Below are positions 29,051 through 37,822 of a stretch of 64,000 nucleotides of DNA, in pieces. The DNA is from Vibrio sp. 10N.286.49.B1 (GTDB lineage: Bacteria; Pseudomonadota; Gammaproteobacteria; Enterobacterales; Vibrionaceae): the NCBI RefSeq assembly GCF_002873335.1, contig NZ_MCUW01000078.1, forward strand, positions 152,887 through 216,886, written 5' to 3'. How positions within the stretch are numbered: position 1 is the stretch's first letter; each line of letters starts with the position of its first letter. The notes beneath the pieces are model-generated. The model was not told the DNA's origin and did not search any database. It worked only from the letters and a program-made list of their open reading frames with translations. The translations under genes were made by a program, and so were the position numbers.

Positions 29051-30085
29051 ATGAACATGAAATTATCGGCATTATTTCTAGTGGTAACAGTGCTTAGTGC
29101 CTGTGGAAAAGCCCCTCCACCCATCCCTGAACCCGAGTCGCGCCCTGCAAAATTGTTCTCTGTTTCAGTGGGAAACAGCCAGTTCGAGCGCACGTTTCCT
29201 GCAACGTCTGAAGCAGGTGATAAAGCCGTGTTGGCGTTTCGAGTGCCAGGACAGTTGGATAATCTTTTTGTACGCTCAGGGCAACAAGTGATGAAAGGTG
29301 ATCGACTCGCGAGCCTTGACCCTGATGAGTATCAGTTGTTAGAGAAGCAAGCGAAAGCCAACTTCCGTTTGGCAGATGTACAATACCAGCGTGCATTAAA
29401 ACTTCGCAAAAGTCAGGTGGTATCAGAGCAGGATTACGATCAAGCAAATGCCAATATGAAATCAGCAAAAGCAGCTTGGTCACAAGCTCAGGCAAATCTT
29501 GACTACACCAATTTAGTTGCTCCGTACAATGGAACCATTTCGATTATTCCTGCCGATAATTATGAATACATCCAAGCCAAAGAAGGCGTGATGAACATTC
29601 AATCGAACCAGTTGCTCAAGGTTATATTTCAATTGCCGGACTATTTATTAAACCGGTTTCAAGGGGATCATCAAATCGACGCGTCGATGGCATTTGATGC
29701 CTTTCCTAGTAATGAATACGAACTGACATTTCAAGAAATCGATACCGAGGCAGACCCTAAGACTGGGACTTATAAAGTGACCATGATAATGGCACGCCCC
29801 TCTGACCTTGGTGTATTGCCTGGAATGGCTGGGCAGGTCCGAATATTGGCTCGTAGTACGGCAGCAACCGTCATTCCAGTGTCTGCCCTTTTCATTGAGA
29901 ACGATAAGCAGTGTGTTTGGAGAGTGACGAGCGGCGGCATTGTTGAGAAGGTTGCAGTGGAATTGAATGACAAACGACAAGTTATTTCAGGGCTTGAAGA
30001 TGGAGATAAAATTGTCATCTCGGGCGTTCAAAGCATTAAACCTGGCATTCAGGTCCGAGAGTGGATTAAGGAGAGAGGATTATGA
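29051..30085 (+). CDS. vexI: RND efflux periplasmic adaptor 1 (VexI-like lipoprotein)
   Basis: 344 residues of a membrane-fusion protein. A lipoprotein signal ends in LSAC, then come the lipoyl/biotinyl-like halves (GDKAVLAFRVPGQL; LVAPYNGTISIIP), a coiled-coil hairpin (about residues 95-150) and a beta-barrel domain. It links the pump to an outer-membrane channel. In V. cholerae the equivalent three-gene operon next to psp is vexIJK, which is why I use that name. It overlaps the next gene by 4 bases. No channel (TolC) gene is present here. Confidence 0.85.
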   Translation: MNMKLSALFLVVTVLSACGKAPPPIPEPESRPAKLFSVSVGNSQFERTFPATSEAGDKAVLAFRVPGQLDNLFVRSGQQVMKGDRLASLDPDEYQLLEKQAKANFRLADVQYQRALKLRKSQVVSEQDYDQANANMKSAKAAWSQAQANLDYTNLVAPYNGTISIIPADNYEYIQAKEGVMNIQSNQLLKVIFQLPDYLLNRFQGDHQIDASMAFDAFPSNEYELTFQEIDTEADPKTGTYKVTMIMARPSDLGVLPGMAGQVRILARSTAATVIPVSALFIENDKQCVWRVTSGGIVEKVAVELNDKRQVISGLEDGDKIVISGVQSIKPGIQVREWIKERGL

Positions 30086-31161
30086 GAATTTATCGATTCA
30101 CGACTCTTCTTTGTGCCGCTCTATTTGTCTTTGGTTGTGATAAAGCATCGATAGAAGAGAGGCATGATATCCCTAAGGTGAAGGTAACAGAGATTGGAAA
30201 GTCTGAGCTAAAAAGTCAGTTATATTTCCCAGCTCTGGCGTCGGCTGCAGACCGTTCTCACCTCAGCTTTCGTGTCGCTGGTGAAATTAATAATATCACT
30301 TTAAAAGAAGGCGACTTTGTAAAAAAAGGAGACATATTAGCCACCTTGGAACCAACTGACTTTCAATTAGATGTGGATAATGCTCAAGCAAGGTATGCCG
30401 TTATTGATAGCCAGTATCGCCGCTCTAGCCCGTTGGTTGAAAAAGGGTTATTGGCGAAGTCTCAGTTTGATGAAATTGCCGCGCAGCGCGCCTATGCTCG
30501 TGCCGAGTTTGACCTTGCAAAATTGCGCCTGTCATTCACCCAGCTCGTTGCGCCTGTCGATGGCGTCATTTCCCGCGTGTCTGCTGAGCAATTTGAAAAT
30601 ATTCAAATAGGGCAACACGTGGTGAATATTCACAGTGTTGAAGAGGTGGAAATTATCCTTCAATTGCCCGATAGCTTTTCGCTGAATCAGCCTAAAGATA
30701 ATGATATTGATCATATAGAAGCCATCATACGGGTTCCATCTGGGAATGAATATACGGCACGGCTCAAAGAGTTTACTACCCAGCCAGACCCTGCGTTAGG
30801 GACGTTCACGGCAACGCTTATTCTGCCTATGCCTAAAGATGAATACATACTTGATGGCATGGCTGTGGATGTGACATCTAAAGCTAAAGATATCGGACTA
30901 AAGTTGGATATGGGCGTCAGTGTGCCGATTGAAGCGGTGTTTAACCAAGATGGCGATATGCTTGATGACTTGGACAAATTTGTTTGGGTACTGAATGGCG
31001 ATAACACCGTGACGAAACAAAAAGTACTGACCGGTAAAGTATCGCGTTCGACGATTCAAATCCTTGAGGGACTTGATAACGCTCAAGTGATAGTGATTGC
31101 AGGTGTTGCCAGGTTACGAGATGGCATGGAAGTAGAAGTATTACCGCAGGAGGCGAAGTAA
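30082..31161 (+). CDS. vexJ: RND efflux periplasmic adaptor 2 (VexJ-like lipoprotein)
   Basis: 359 residues, a second membrane-fusion protein with a lipobox VFGC, lipoyl halves (LSFRVAGEINNITLKEGDFV; LVAPVDGVISRV), a shorter coiled coil and a barrel domain. Two different adaptors for one pump suggest a heteromeric adaptor ring, as known for MdtBC-like or VexIJK systems. It overlaps both neighbours (4 bases with vexI, one with the pump), so expression is tightly coupled. Confidence 0.85.
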   Translation: MRIYRFTTLLCAALFVFGCDKASIEERHDIPKVKVTEIGKSELKSQLYFPALASAADRSHLSFRVAGEINNITLKEGDFVKKGDILATLEPTDFQLDVDNAQARYAVIDSQYRRSSPLVEKGLLAKSQFDEIAAQRAYARAEFDLAKLRLSFTQLVAPVDGVISRVSAEQFENIQIGQHVVNIHSVEEVEIILQLPDSFSLNQPKDNDIDHIEAIIRVPSGNEYTARLKEFTTQPDPALGTFTATLILPMPKDEYILDGMAVDVTSKAKDIGLKLDMGVSVPIEAVFNQDGDMLDDLDKFVWVLNGDNTVTKQKVLTGKVSRSTIQILEGLDNAQVIVIAGVARLRDGMEVEVLPQEAK

Positions 31162-34100
31162 TGAGCCAAGAAGAAAAGAAGTCTTTGCCTCAAAGCGACG
31201 ATGAGATTACCGGTGTAGCAGCCTATTTTATTCGTAACAAGGTGATCAGTTGGATGTTGTCATTGATCTTTTTGATCGGCGGCGTGTCTGCTTTTTTTGA
31301 CTTAGGGCGATTGGAAGATCCAGCCTTTACGATTAAAGACGCAATGGTCGTGACCTCATACCCAGGCGCAACGCCTCAGCAAGTTGAAGAGGAAGTGACT
31401 TACCCCATTGAAAAGGCCATCCAACAGTTAACCTATGTGGATGAGATCAACTCTATTTCTAGCCGCGGACTTTCTCAAATCACCGTGACCATGAAAAACA
31501 ATTATGGTCCTGATGATTTACCACAAATATGGGATGAGTTACGACGTAAGGTTAACGATTTAAAAGGTTCCCTTCCACCTGGGGTGAATGATCCAACGGT
31601 TATTGATGATTTTGGTGATGTTTACGGGGTGCTGCTTGCGCTCACTGGTGAGGGATACAGCTATAAGGAAATTTCCGATTACGTGGATTATTTACGCCGA
31701 GAGCTAGAGCTGATTGATGGCGTAAGTAAGGTCTCGGTGACGGGGCAGCAACAAGAACAAGTCTTCATAGAAATTTCAATTAAGCGTATTAGCGCCTTGG
31801 GTATTGCGCCAAGTACGATTTTTAACTTATTGCAAACACAAAACATTGTCTCGGATGCTGGTGCGACGAGGATAGGAAACGAATACATCCGAATTCAACC
31901 AACGGGTGAATTTACCGACGTGGGCGAGCTAGGCGATTTAATCTTGACCGAAGGCGGGGCAGAAGGGCTCATTTACCTAAAAGATGTGGCCAATATTAAA
32001 CGTGGCTTCATTGAAGTGCCTACCAATATTATCAATTTCAATGGCGAGGTTGCACTTAATGTCGGCGTGTCTTTTGCTACGGGTGTCAACGTAGTAGAAG
32101 TCGGAGAACGCTTTGACCGTCGCTTAGCTGAACTGAAGTTTCAACAGCCGGTCGGTATCGATATTTCGGAAGTGTACAGCCAGCCTAAGGAAGTGGATAA
32201 ATCGGTGCGCGGCTTTGTCGTGAGCCTAGCGCAAGCGGTGGCAATTGTCATCATCGTGTTGTTATTTTTCATGGGACTTCGTTCCGGGCTATTAATTGGT
32301 TTGATACTGTTGCTCACCGTGTTAGGCACCTTTATTTTTATGCAGTATATGGCGATAGATCTGCAGCGGATATCGCTAGGGGCGCTAGTCATAGCCCTGG
32401 GGATGCTGGTGGATAATGCCATTGTGGTGGTGGAAGGGATCTTAATCGGAACCCAGCGTGGGAGGACAAGGCTTCAAGCTGCGACCGACATTGTGACGCA
32501 AACAAAGTGGCCGTTATTGGGGGCAACAGTTATAGCGGTGACGGCTTTCGCGCCAATCGGACTGTCTGAAGATTCCACTGGCGAATATTGTGGAACGCTG
32601 TTTTCCGTACTGTTGATTTCATTAATGTTGAGCTGGTTTACTGCCATATCATTGACACCATTTTTTGCTGATATGTTCTTTCGCGGACAAAAAATCAAAG
32701 GCGGTGAAGAGGGAGGCGAGGGCAATGATCCTTATAATGGTTTCGTCTTTACGATGTACCGAAAATTCTTAGAGTTTTGTATGCATCGTGCTTGGTTAAC
32801 CGTGGTTTTCCTGATTGTTTGTCTGGCTGGAAGCTTGTATGGGTTCACGAAGGTGAAGCAATCATTCTTCCCTGCATCAACGACACCCATGTTTCAGGTG
32901 GATGTTTGGTTACCTGAGGGGACCGATATTCGAGCGACGAATACTAAGCTTGAGGTGTTAGAGCGTTGGATTGCAGAGCAACCAGAGACCGCTCATATCA
33001 CGACGACGGCAGGTAAAGGCTTACAGCGTTTTATGCTCACGTACTCGCCGGAAAAAAGCTACGCAGCGTATGGAGAGATCACAACGAGGGCGAAAAGCTA
33101 CGAACAGTTAGAGCCGCTAATGACGCGTTTTCGGTCTTATGTCGATAGTACATTTCCTGAAATCAATTATAAGCTGAAACAGATCGAGTTGGGTCCGGGC
33201 GGCGGCGCCAAAATTGAGGCACGTATCATTGGCTCTGACCCTACCGTACTGCGAGGCATTGCAACACAGGTGATGGACATTATGTACGCCGACCCTGGAG
33301 CCTTTAACATTCGCCATGACTGGAGAGAACGAACGAAGGTTCTGGAACCTATTTTTAACGAGAGCCAAGCGCGACGTTATGGGATTACTAAGTCTGATGT
33401 CGATGATGTACTGATGATGTCTTTTTCGGGTAAATCCGTTGGGTTGTATCGTGATGGAACAACACTCATGCCGATTGTCGCGCGCCTTCCGGATGAAGAG
33501 CGTGTCGACATTCGTAATATCGAAGGCATGATGATCTGGAGCCCAGCCTTGTCGGAATTTATTCCGTTTCAACAAGTGACGCAAGGGTATGACATTCGCT
33601 GGGAAGACCCGATTATCGTTCGTAAAAACCGCAAAAGAATGCTCACCGTGATGGCTGACCCTGATCTTTTAGGAGAAGAAACGGCCGCAACATTACAAAA
33701 ACGTATTCAGTCACAGATTGAATCTATCGAGCTACCTCCTGGTTACTTCTTGGAATGGGGTGGAGAATATGAATCGTCTGGCGACGCTCAGGCTTCATTG
33801 TTCCAAACCATGCCGATGGGTTACTTGTTTATGTTTTTGATCACCATCTTCTTGTTTAACGCGGTAAAAGAAGCGCTGATTGTCTGGTTGACCGTGCCAC
33901 TTGCCATAATAGGAGTGACAACGGGTTTACTTGCCTTAAACACGCCATTTGGTTTCATGGCTTTACTCGGATTTTTGAGCTTATCTGGAATGGTGTTGAA
34001 AAATGGTATTGTGCTTCTTGACCAAATAGAGATAGAGATTAAATCAGGAAAAGAGCCGTATTTAGCGGTTGTCGACGCGGCATTAAGTCGGGTGCGTCCG

Positions 34101-34271
34101 GTTTGTATGGCGGCAATTACGACGATATTGGGGATGATCCCTTTGCTTCCTGACATCTTTTTTAAACCCATGGCGGTAACGATAATGTTTGGTCTGGGCT
34201 TTGCGACGGTGTTGACGTTAATCGTGGTACCGGTACTTTATCGATTATTCCATCGTGTGAAAGTGATTTAA
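31161..34271 (+). CDS. vexK: RND efflux pump inner-membrane protein (VexK-like)
   Basis: 1,036 residues, full RND length, with twelve membrane helices in two repeats and two large periplasmic loops. The proton-relay region in helix 4 reads GMLVDNAIVVVEG: the first Asp of the AcrB-type DD pair is kept, while the second position is Asn, as in a subgroup of RND pumps. Other family motifs are present (SYPGATPQQVEEEVTYPIE, FMALLGFLSLSGMVLKNGIVLLDQIE). Substrates cannot be predicted; the V. cholerae counterpart exports bile acids and detergents. Confidence 0.9.
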   Translation: MSQEEKKSLPQSDDEITGVAAYFIRNKVISWMLSLIFLIGGVSAFFDLGRLEDPAFTIKDAMVVTSYPGATPQQVEEEVTYPIEKAIQQLTYVDEINSISSRGLSQITVTMKNNYGPDDLPQIWDELRRKVNDLKGSLPPGVNDPTVIDDFGDVYGVLLALTGEGYSYKEISDYVDYLRRELELIDGVSKVSVTGQQQEQVFIEISIKRISALGIAPSTIFNLLQTQNIVSDAGATRIGNEYIRIQPTGEFTDVGELGDLILTEGGAEGLIYLKDVANIKRGFIEVPTNIINFNGEVALNVGVSFATGVNVVEVGERFDRRLAELKFQQPVGIDISEVYSQPKEVDKSVRGFVVSLAQAVAIVIIVLLFFMGLRSGLLIGLILLLTVLGTFIFMQYMAIDLQRISLGALVIALGMLVDNAIVVVEGILIGTQRGRTRLQAATDIVTQTKWPLLGATVIAVTAFAPIGLSEDSTGEYCGTLFSVLLISLMLSWFTAISLTPFFADMFFRGQKIKGGEEGGEGNDPYNGFVFTMYRKFLEFCMHRAWLTVVFLIVCLAGSLYGFTKVKQSFFPASTTPMFQVDVWLPEGTDIRATNTKLEVLERWIAEQPETAHITTTAGKGLQRFMLTYSPEKSYAAYGEITTRAKSYEQLEPLMTRFRSYVDSTFPEINYKLKQIELGPGGGAKIEARIIGSDPTVLRGIATQVMDIMYADPGAFNIRHDWRERTKVLEPIFNESQARRYGITKSDVDDVLMMSFSGKSVGLYRDGTTLMPIVARLPDEERVDIRNIEGMMIWSPALSEFIPFQQVTQGYDIRWEDPIIVRKNRKRMLTVMADPDLLGEETAATLQKRIQSQIESIELPPGYFLEWGGEYESSGDAQASLFQTMPMGYLFMFLITIFLFNAVKEALIVWLTVPLAIIGVTTGLLALNTPFGFMALLGFLSLSGMVLKNGIVLLDQIEIEIKSGKEPYLAVVDAALSRVRPVCMAAITTILGMIPLLPDIFFKPMAVTIMFGLGFATVLTLIVVPVLYRLFHRVKVI

Positions 34272-34281
34272 CACGCGTGGC

Positions 34282-34290
34282 CCCCCCCCC
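34282..34290. repeat. Run of nine C followed by five T
   Basis: A homopolymer C9 just after the pump stop codon. It is outside coding sequence and about 20 bases before a terminator, so any slippage here is unlikely to affect a protein. Confidence 0.8.
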
Positions 34291-34308
34291 TTTTTGAGCG
34301 ACTATCGA

Positions 34309-34345
34309 AACACTGCCACCGAATAAGGTGGCAGTGTTATTTTTT
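34309..34345 (+). terminator. Efflux operon terminator
   Basis: A 12-bp stem AACACTGCCACC / GGTGGCAGTGTT with a 6-base loop, followed by ATTTTTTA. Confidence 0.93.
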
Positions 34346-34509
34346 ATATAACGGTAAATGGGTCAACGTAATGATTACGCCGATGTACTAATGTAGAAAT
34401 ATTGTCGTGTCTTGAATACTATAACGTCGTGAATGCGATAGCTTCATGAATAATATTATGCCGTGAAGACCCTGTGTATTGATTTAAGTGAACTCGTGAA
34501 GGAATAATT

Positions 34510-35121
34510 ATGTGCAAACGCTGTCCTTGGCTCGACCAAACAAAAGCCGACTATGTCGATTATCACGACAAAGAATGGGGCGTCCCTGTGTTGGACGATA
34601 GGACCTTGTTTGAATTTCTGGTACTGGAATCTGCGCAGGCGGGGTTGAGTTGGTATACGATATTAAAGCGACGTGAAGGATACCGCAAAGCCTTCGCTAA
34701 CTTTGATGTAGAAAAGGTGGCAAAGTTTACCGAGCAAGATGAAGCAAGGCTAATCGAAGACACAGGGATTATTCGTAATAAACTCAAAATCAAATCGACG
34801 GTGACAAATGCTCAATTTTTTATTGAAATCCAGCGTGAGTTTGGGTCCTTTAGCCAATATGTGTGGTCGTTTGTCGACAACAAAGTACTGGTTAGCAACT
34901 GGGATAAACTGGAAGACTACCCTGTAACCACGCCAGTATCGGATGCACTAAGCAAAGACTTGAAGAAGCGTGGATTCAAGTTTGTTGGCTCGACCATTAT
35001 TTACGCATACCTCCAAGCGGCGGGCCTTATAAATGACCACAGCAAAGATTGTTATCGACGACAAGAAGTCATTGATAGCTACAAGTCTTTGGGCGTAGAG
35101 TACTTCGAAAGAAAGGCCTGA
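34510..35121 (+). CDS. tag: Tag, 3-methyladenine DNA glycosylase I
   Basis: 203 residues. It removes 3-methyladenine from alkylated DNA. The zinc-snap ligands are visible: N-terminal Cys and His (KRCPW, YHDKEWG) and C-terminal His and Cys (NDHSKDC). The catalytic region FEFLVLESAQAGLSWYTILKRR and the helix-hairpin-helix part around KKRGFKFVGSTIIYAYLQAAG are intact. AAGGAA precedes the ATG. It is alone in its transcript. Confidence 0.96.
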   Translation: MCKRCPWLDQTKADYVDYHDKEWGVPVLDDRTLFEFLVLESAQAGLSWYTILKRREGYRKAFANFDVEKVAKFTEQDEARLIEDTGIIRNKLKIKSTVTNAQFFIEIQREFGSFSQYVWSFVDNKVLVSNWDKLEDYPVTTPVSDALSKDLKKRGFKFVGSTIIYAYLQAAGLINDHSKDCYRRQEVIDSYKSLGVEYFERKA

Positions 35122-35236
35122 TGGTATAAGCGTCCAATCATGTTTTCGATAATTGAACGGTCGACTCAGTCCTTTGTGTCAGCCGGTTGATCGGCCGACA
35201 CTATCCCACTGACTTGTCTTTGCCTATTCACTACAG

Positions 35237-36028
35237 TTAACGACGAATGGTATTGGTGACTTCACCAATACCCTCAATACTAACGCTTACAGTATCATTG
35301 GCTTGAAGGGCTCGTGTTCTGCCGGGAGTGCCAGCAAAGATTAAATCTCCTGGTTTTAAAGGAATATATTGGCTGATGTAAGAGACAATCGCCTCGACAC
35401 TGTGGATCATGTTTTCTAAGCTTTCTTGTTGAACAACCTTGCCATTGAGCGTTGTGGTGATGGCTTGATTCGAGATATCTAGATTCGTTTGAATGAGGGC
35501 AGAAACGGGTCCGAAGTCTTTGGCGCCTTTTGCTCTCCACCATTGCAGGTCACTGGATTGCCAACTGCGTTCCGTTAAATCATTCCCTACGGTGTATCCA
35601 AATACACAGTGTTTTGCCTGTTGTGCCTCGACCGCGTCGCAAAGTTTACCTATCACAATAACTAACTCGCCCTCAAAATGAACATTGCGAGCGTCAGTTG
35701 GCAATACGATATCGCCGTCTACCCGTATTGATGGCGCTGATTTGAAAAATATTTCAGGCTTTTTTTCTCCAGCATTACCTGCGTGACTACGAAAGTTCAG
35801 GCCAACAGCGAAGACGTTGCCGTTGTCGATGGGAGAGCGTAACTTGCTTTTTTGGTAAGGAACGGTGGCCTTTACGTCAAACGACGAGAAAGGTGTGGAG
35901 GTCAACACGTCCATTGTTTCACCGGAGGCGATGCGTACCCATTCGACTTCACCGTTTATTTCTGCGCGTCCATATTGTTCGGCAAAAATTGGCGGAGTAA
36001 AAAGTGCAATCAGCAGAAAAAATTTCAT
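35237..36028 (-). CDS. Fumarylacetoacetase-family protein with a signal peptide
   Basis: 263 residues. The FAH domain is clear: AVGLNFRSHAGNAGEKKPEIFFK, then metal-ligand motifs HFEGELVIVIGK and GYTVGNDLTERSWQ and the end LIFAGTPGRTRALQ. FAH enzymes hydrolyse or decarboxylate dicarbonyl compounds and are normally cytoplasmic. Here the start MKFFLLIALFTPPIFA-EQ looks like a cleavable signal peptide, so the protein may be periplasmic. The substrate is unknown. It lies alone between the two Tag-family genes and divergent from the second. Confidence 0.82.
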   Translation of the reverse strand: MKFFLLIALFTPPIFAEQYGRAEINGEVEWVRIASGETMDVLTSTPFSSFDVKATVPYQKSKLRSPIDNGNVFAVGLNFRSHAGNAGEKKPEIFFKSAPSIRVDGDIVLPTDARNVHFEGELVIVIGKLCDAVEAQQAKHCVFGYTVGNDLTERSWQSSDLQWWRAKGAKDFGPVSALIQTNLDISNQAITTTLNGKVVQQESLENMIHSVEAIVSYISQYIPLKPGDLIFAGTPGRTRALQANDTVSVSIEGIGEVTNTIRR

Positions 36029-36250
36029 GAACCATCCTTGTTATCTTTGGAATCAGAAGTCAGCACCATCTCGAACAGGGTCTGGTGATGACTCGATTAT
36101 TACTGCGCTTTACTAGCGTAGCAGCGGTTGTGTAGCCGTGCTGGAATAGTCATACGGATTTAAAACAGAATCAGATTAAAGGGGGCTCAAAATTGCGTTA
36201 CCAATGCGTGTTATAGTACGAGCAAATAAATCAACGAATTGAATGGTGAT

Positions 36251-36931
36251 ATGGAAAAGTTTTCTTCGATTTATGCCCGCGCAGCAGAGCGTAAAGGTGG
36301 TGAAATAGCACTAGAGTCATTAGTGAATAAGCCTTTAAGCACCTCAGAACTGTTAGCTATACCTGATGATAGATGGCTTGCGGCATTTACTATGAAAGTA
36401 TTTCAATGTGGTATTTCTTGGCAGGTTGTTCGTAATAAATGGGCTAATTTTGAAGACGTGTTTTTCCAATTTCGAGTTGATCCGTTGCTAATGCTTTCTG
36501 ATGAACACTGGGAGCAAAAAGCTCAAGACCCTCGAATTATTCGTCATCTTACGAAAGTAATGTCAATACCAGTTAACGCACAGATGATTCAATCAGCGCG
36601 TTTTGAGCATGATTCTTTTGCCGATATGGTTGCCAATTGGCCGTCGGAGTCGATGGTGGAGTTATGGCTATACCTAAAAAAACATGGCGCGAGGCTAGGG
36701 GGGAATACCGGCCCGTACGCACTGCGTCAACTCGGTGTCGATACGTTTATTTTGTCCTCTGATGTTGAAAACTATTTGAGAAATACGCAAGTGATCGATT
36801 CTGGGAAAGGCACTAAAAGGGCCTTGAAAGCGGCCAATTCTGCGTTTGCAGATTGGCAACAAGAATCTGGACGGTCATTGTCCGAAATCAGCCAGATTAT
36901 TGCCTTCGGCTTTGGTGACAACCGATTGTAA
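36251..36931 (+). CDS. Second Tag-family DNA glycosylase-like protein
   Basis: About 226 residues from ATG 36251 (a TTG at 36239 would add four). It has the methyladenine-glycosylase-I fold pattern: AFTMKVFQCGISWQVVRNKW matches the Tag region LSWYTILKRR, and GGNTGPYALRQLGVDTFILSSDVENYLR resembles a helix-hairpin-helix. Unlike the true tag at 34510 it has no N-terminal Cys/His pair and no C-terminal His-x-x-x-Cys, so the zinc snap is absent. It is probably a divergent DNA-base glycosylase of unknown specificity. Confidence 0.75.
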   Translation: MEKFSSIYARAAERKGGEIALESLVNKPLSTSELLAIPDDRWLAAFTMKVFQCGISWQVVRNKWANFEDVFFQFRVDPLLMLSDEHWEQKAQDPRIIRHLTKVMSIPVNAQMIQSARFEHDSFADMVANWPSESMVELWLYLKKHGARLGGNTGPYALRQLGVDTFILSSDVENYLRNTQVIDSGKGTKRALKAANSAFADWQQESGRSLSEISQIIAFGFGDNRL

Positions 36932-37038
36932 TGTGATATTGGTTAAGCAATCAGTGACCCTAGGTGATAACCCGCGACATTAAATTAAAAACGCAGCCAT
37001 TATTGTGGCTGCGTTTTGCTTTCTAACATGCTGGGGTA

Positions 37039-37554
37039 TTAAGATTCCATTATGACTCGAGTGTCTTCACTCAGCGCTTCAAGCTCATTCGCTATATCAC
37101 TTATTTTCATGGCCTGCGGGATCTTGAGAGCAATGTTTGCCGTGAACAGACTTGAGCTGATACCGCCCCCTCCTGCTAAAAAGACACGATGGCAGTCCAT
37201 GTCTAATATACGAATGTCTTGGGCGTCGAGATATTGAGTGATCTCGTTTACAATCCCAGAACGATCATTGGCATCTAAGCGTAAATGATAAATGGTTTCT
37301 TGATCATGAATATGTGGGTCAGTGTCCGTAATCTGAACAGTAAGGTTTGGATAGTCTTGAAAGGCACGTTTAACCACCTCCTGATTTTCACTCGGTAGTT
37401 CTACTTTGATAACCGCAGAGACATGATTTTCTAAGAAATTGACCTTGCTCACTAGCCATTTACCATCATTTTCATGGGTAATAGCCGCCAAATTTTGAAT
37501 CGTGGTTGGGGTCGCTTGGCCGATAAAGCTGACGATGAAAGTAGTACTGATCAT
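37039..37554 (-). CDS. GcvR-like ACT-domain regulator
   Basis: 171 residues from the ATG at 37554, which has GGAGG 7 bases upstream; the longer in-frame start at 37578 overlaps that site and is rejected. Two ACT domains are seen (FIVSFIGQATPTTIQNLAAI; LRLDANDRSGIVNEITQYL), the layout of GcvR, the accessory repressor of the glycine cleavage operon. A true gcvR is normally elsewhere in the genome, so this may be a paralogue that binds another amino acid. Confidence 0.8.
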   Translation of the reverse strand: MISTTFIVSFIGQATPTTIQNLAAITHENDGKWLVSKVNFLENHVSAVIKVELPSENQEVVKRAFQDYPNLTVQITDTDPHIHDQETIYHLRLDANDRSGIVNEITQYLDAQDIRILDMDCHRVFLAGGGGISSSLFTANIALKIPQAMKISDIANELEALSEDTRVIMES

Positions 37555-37764
37555 ACAATGACCTCCACAAGTAAACATAGATAACTAACTGATTAGTTAA
37601 GTGTAGTTTAGAACTATTCTAATGACATAGCACGATGGACCTCTAGGAATTTAATCAAACCCTTGGCATTTATCTGATTTTTTGTCTCCGCCCACATTTT
37701 CGGTAATCAACAATGTATCGTGAGTCATCCAGTAATAGTGATTCTATGTCTTGAAATATAAATG

Positions 37765-37780
37765 TAGACCGACCGGTTTG
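37765..37780 (+). promoter_or_regulatory. NemR-type operator, copy a (aldehyde dehydrogenase promoter)
   Basis: TAGACCGACCGGTTTG, a TAGACC-N4-GGTTTG near-palindrome. TAGACC also sits exactly where a -35 would be: 17 bases later comes TATAGT (37788-37793) as a -10. A repressor bound here would block the promoter. The ATG follows at 37823. Confidence 0.8.
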
Positions 37781-37822
37781 TTTTGTGTATAGTGACGTCA
37801 ACTCAACAATGAAGGTGACACA

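Noticed and set aside
33117..33584. A 155-codon antisense frame inside the efflux pump gene
   Set aside because: Shadow frame opposite conserved RND coding sequence.
34282..34290. C9 run as a phase-variation tract
   Set aside because: It is outside any coding sequence and just ahead of a terminator, so length change would have little effect.
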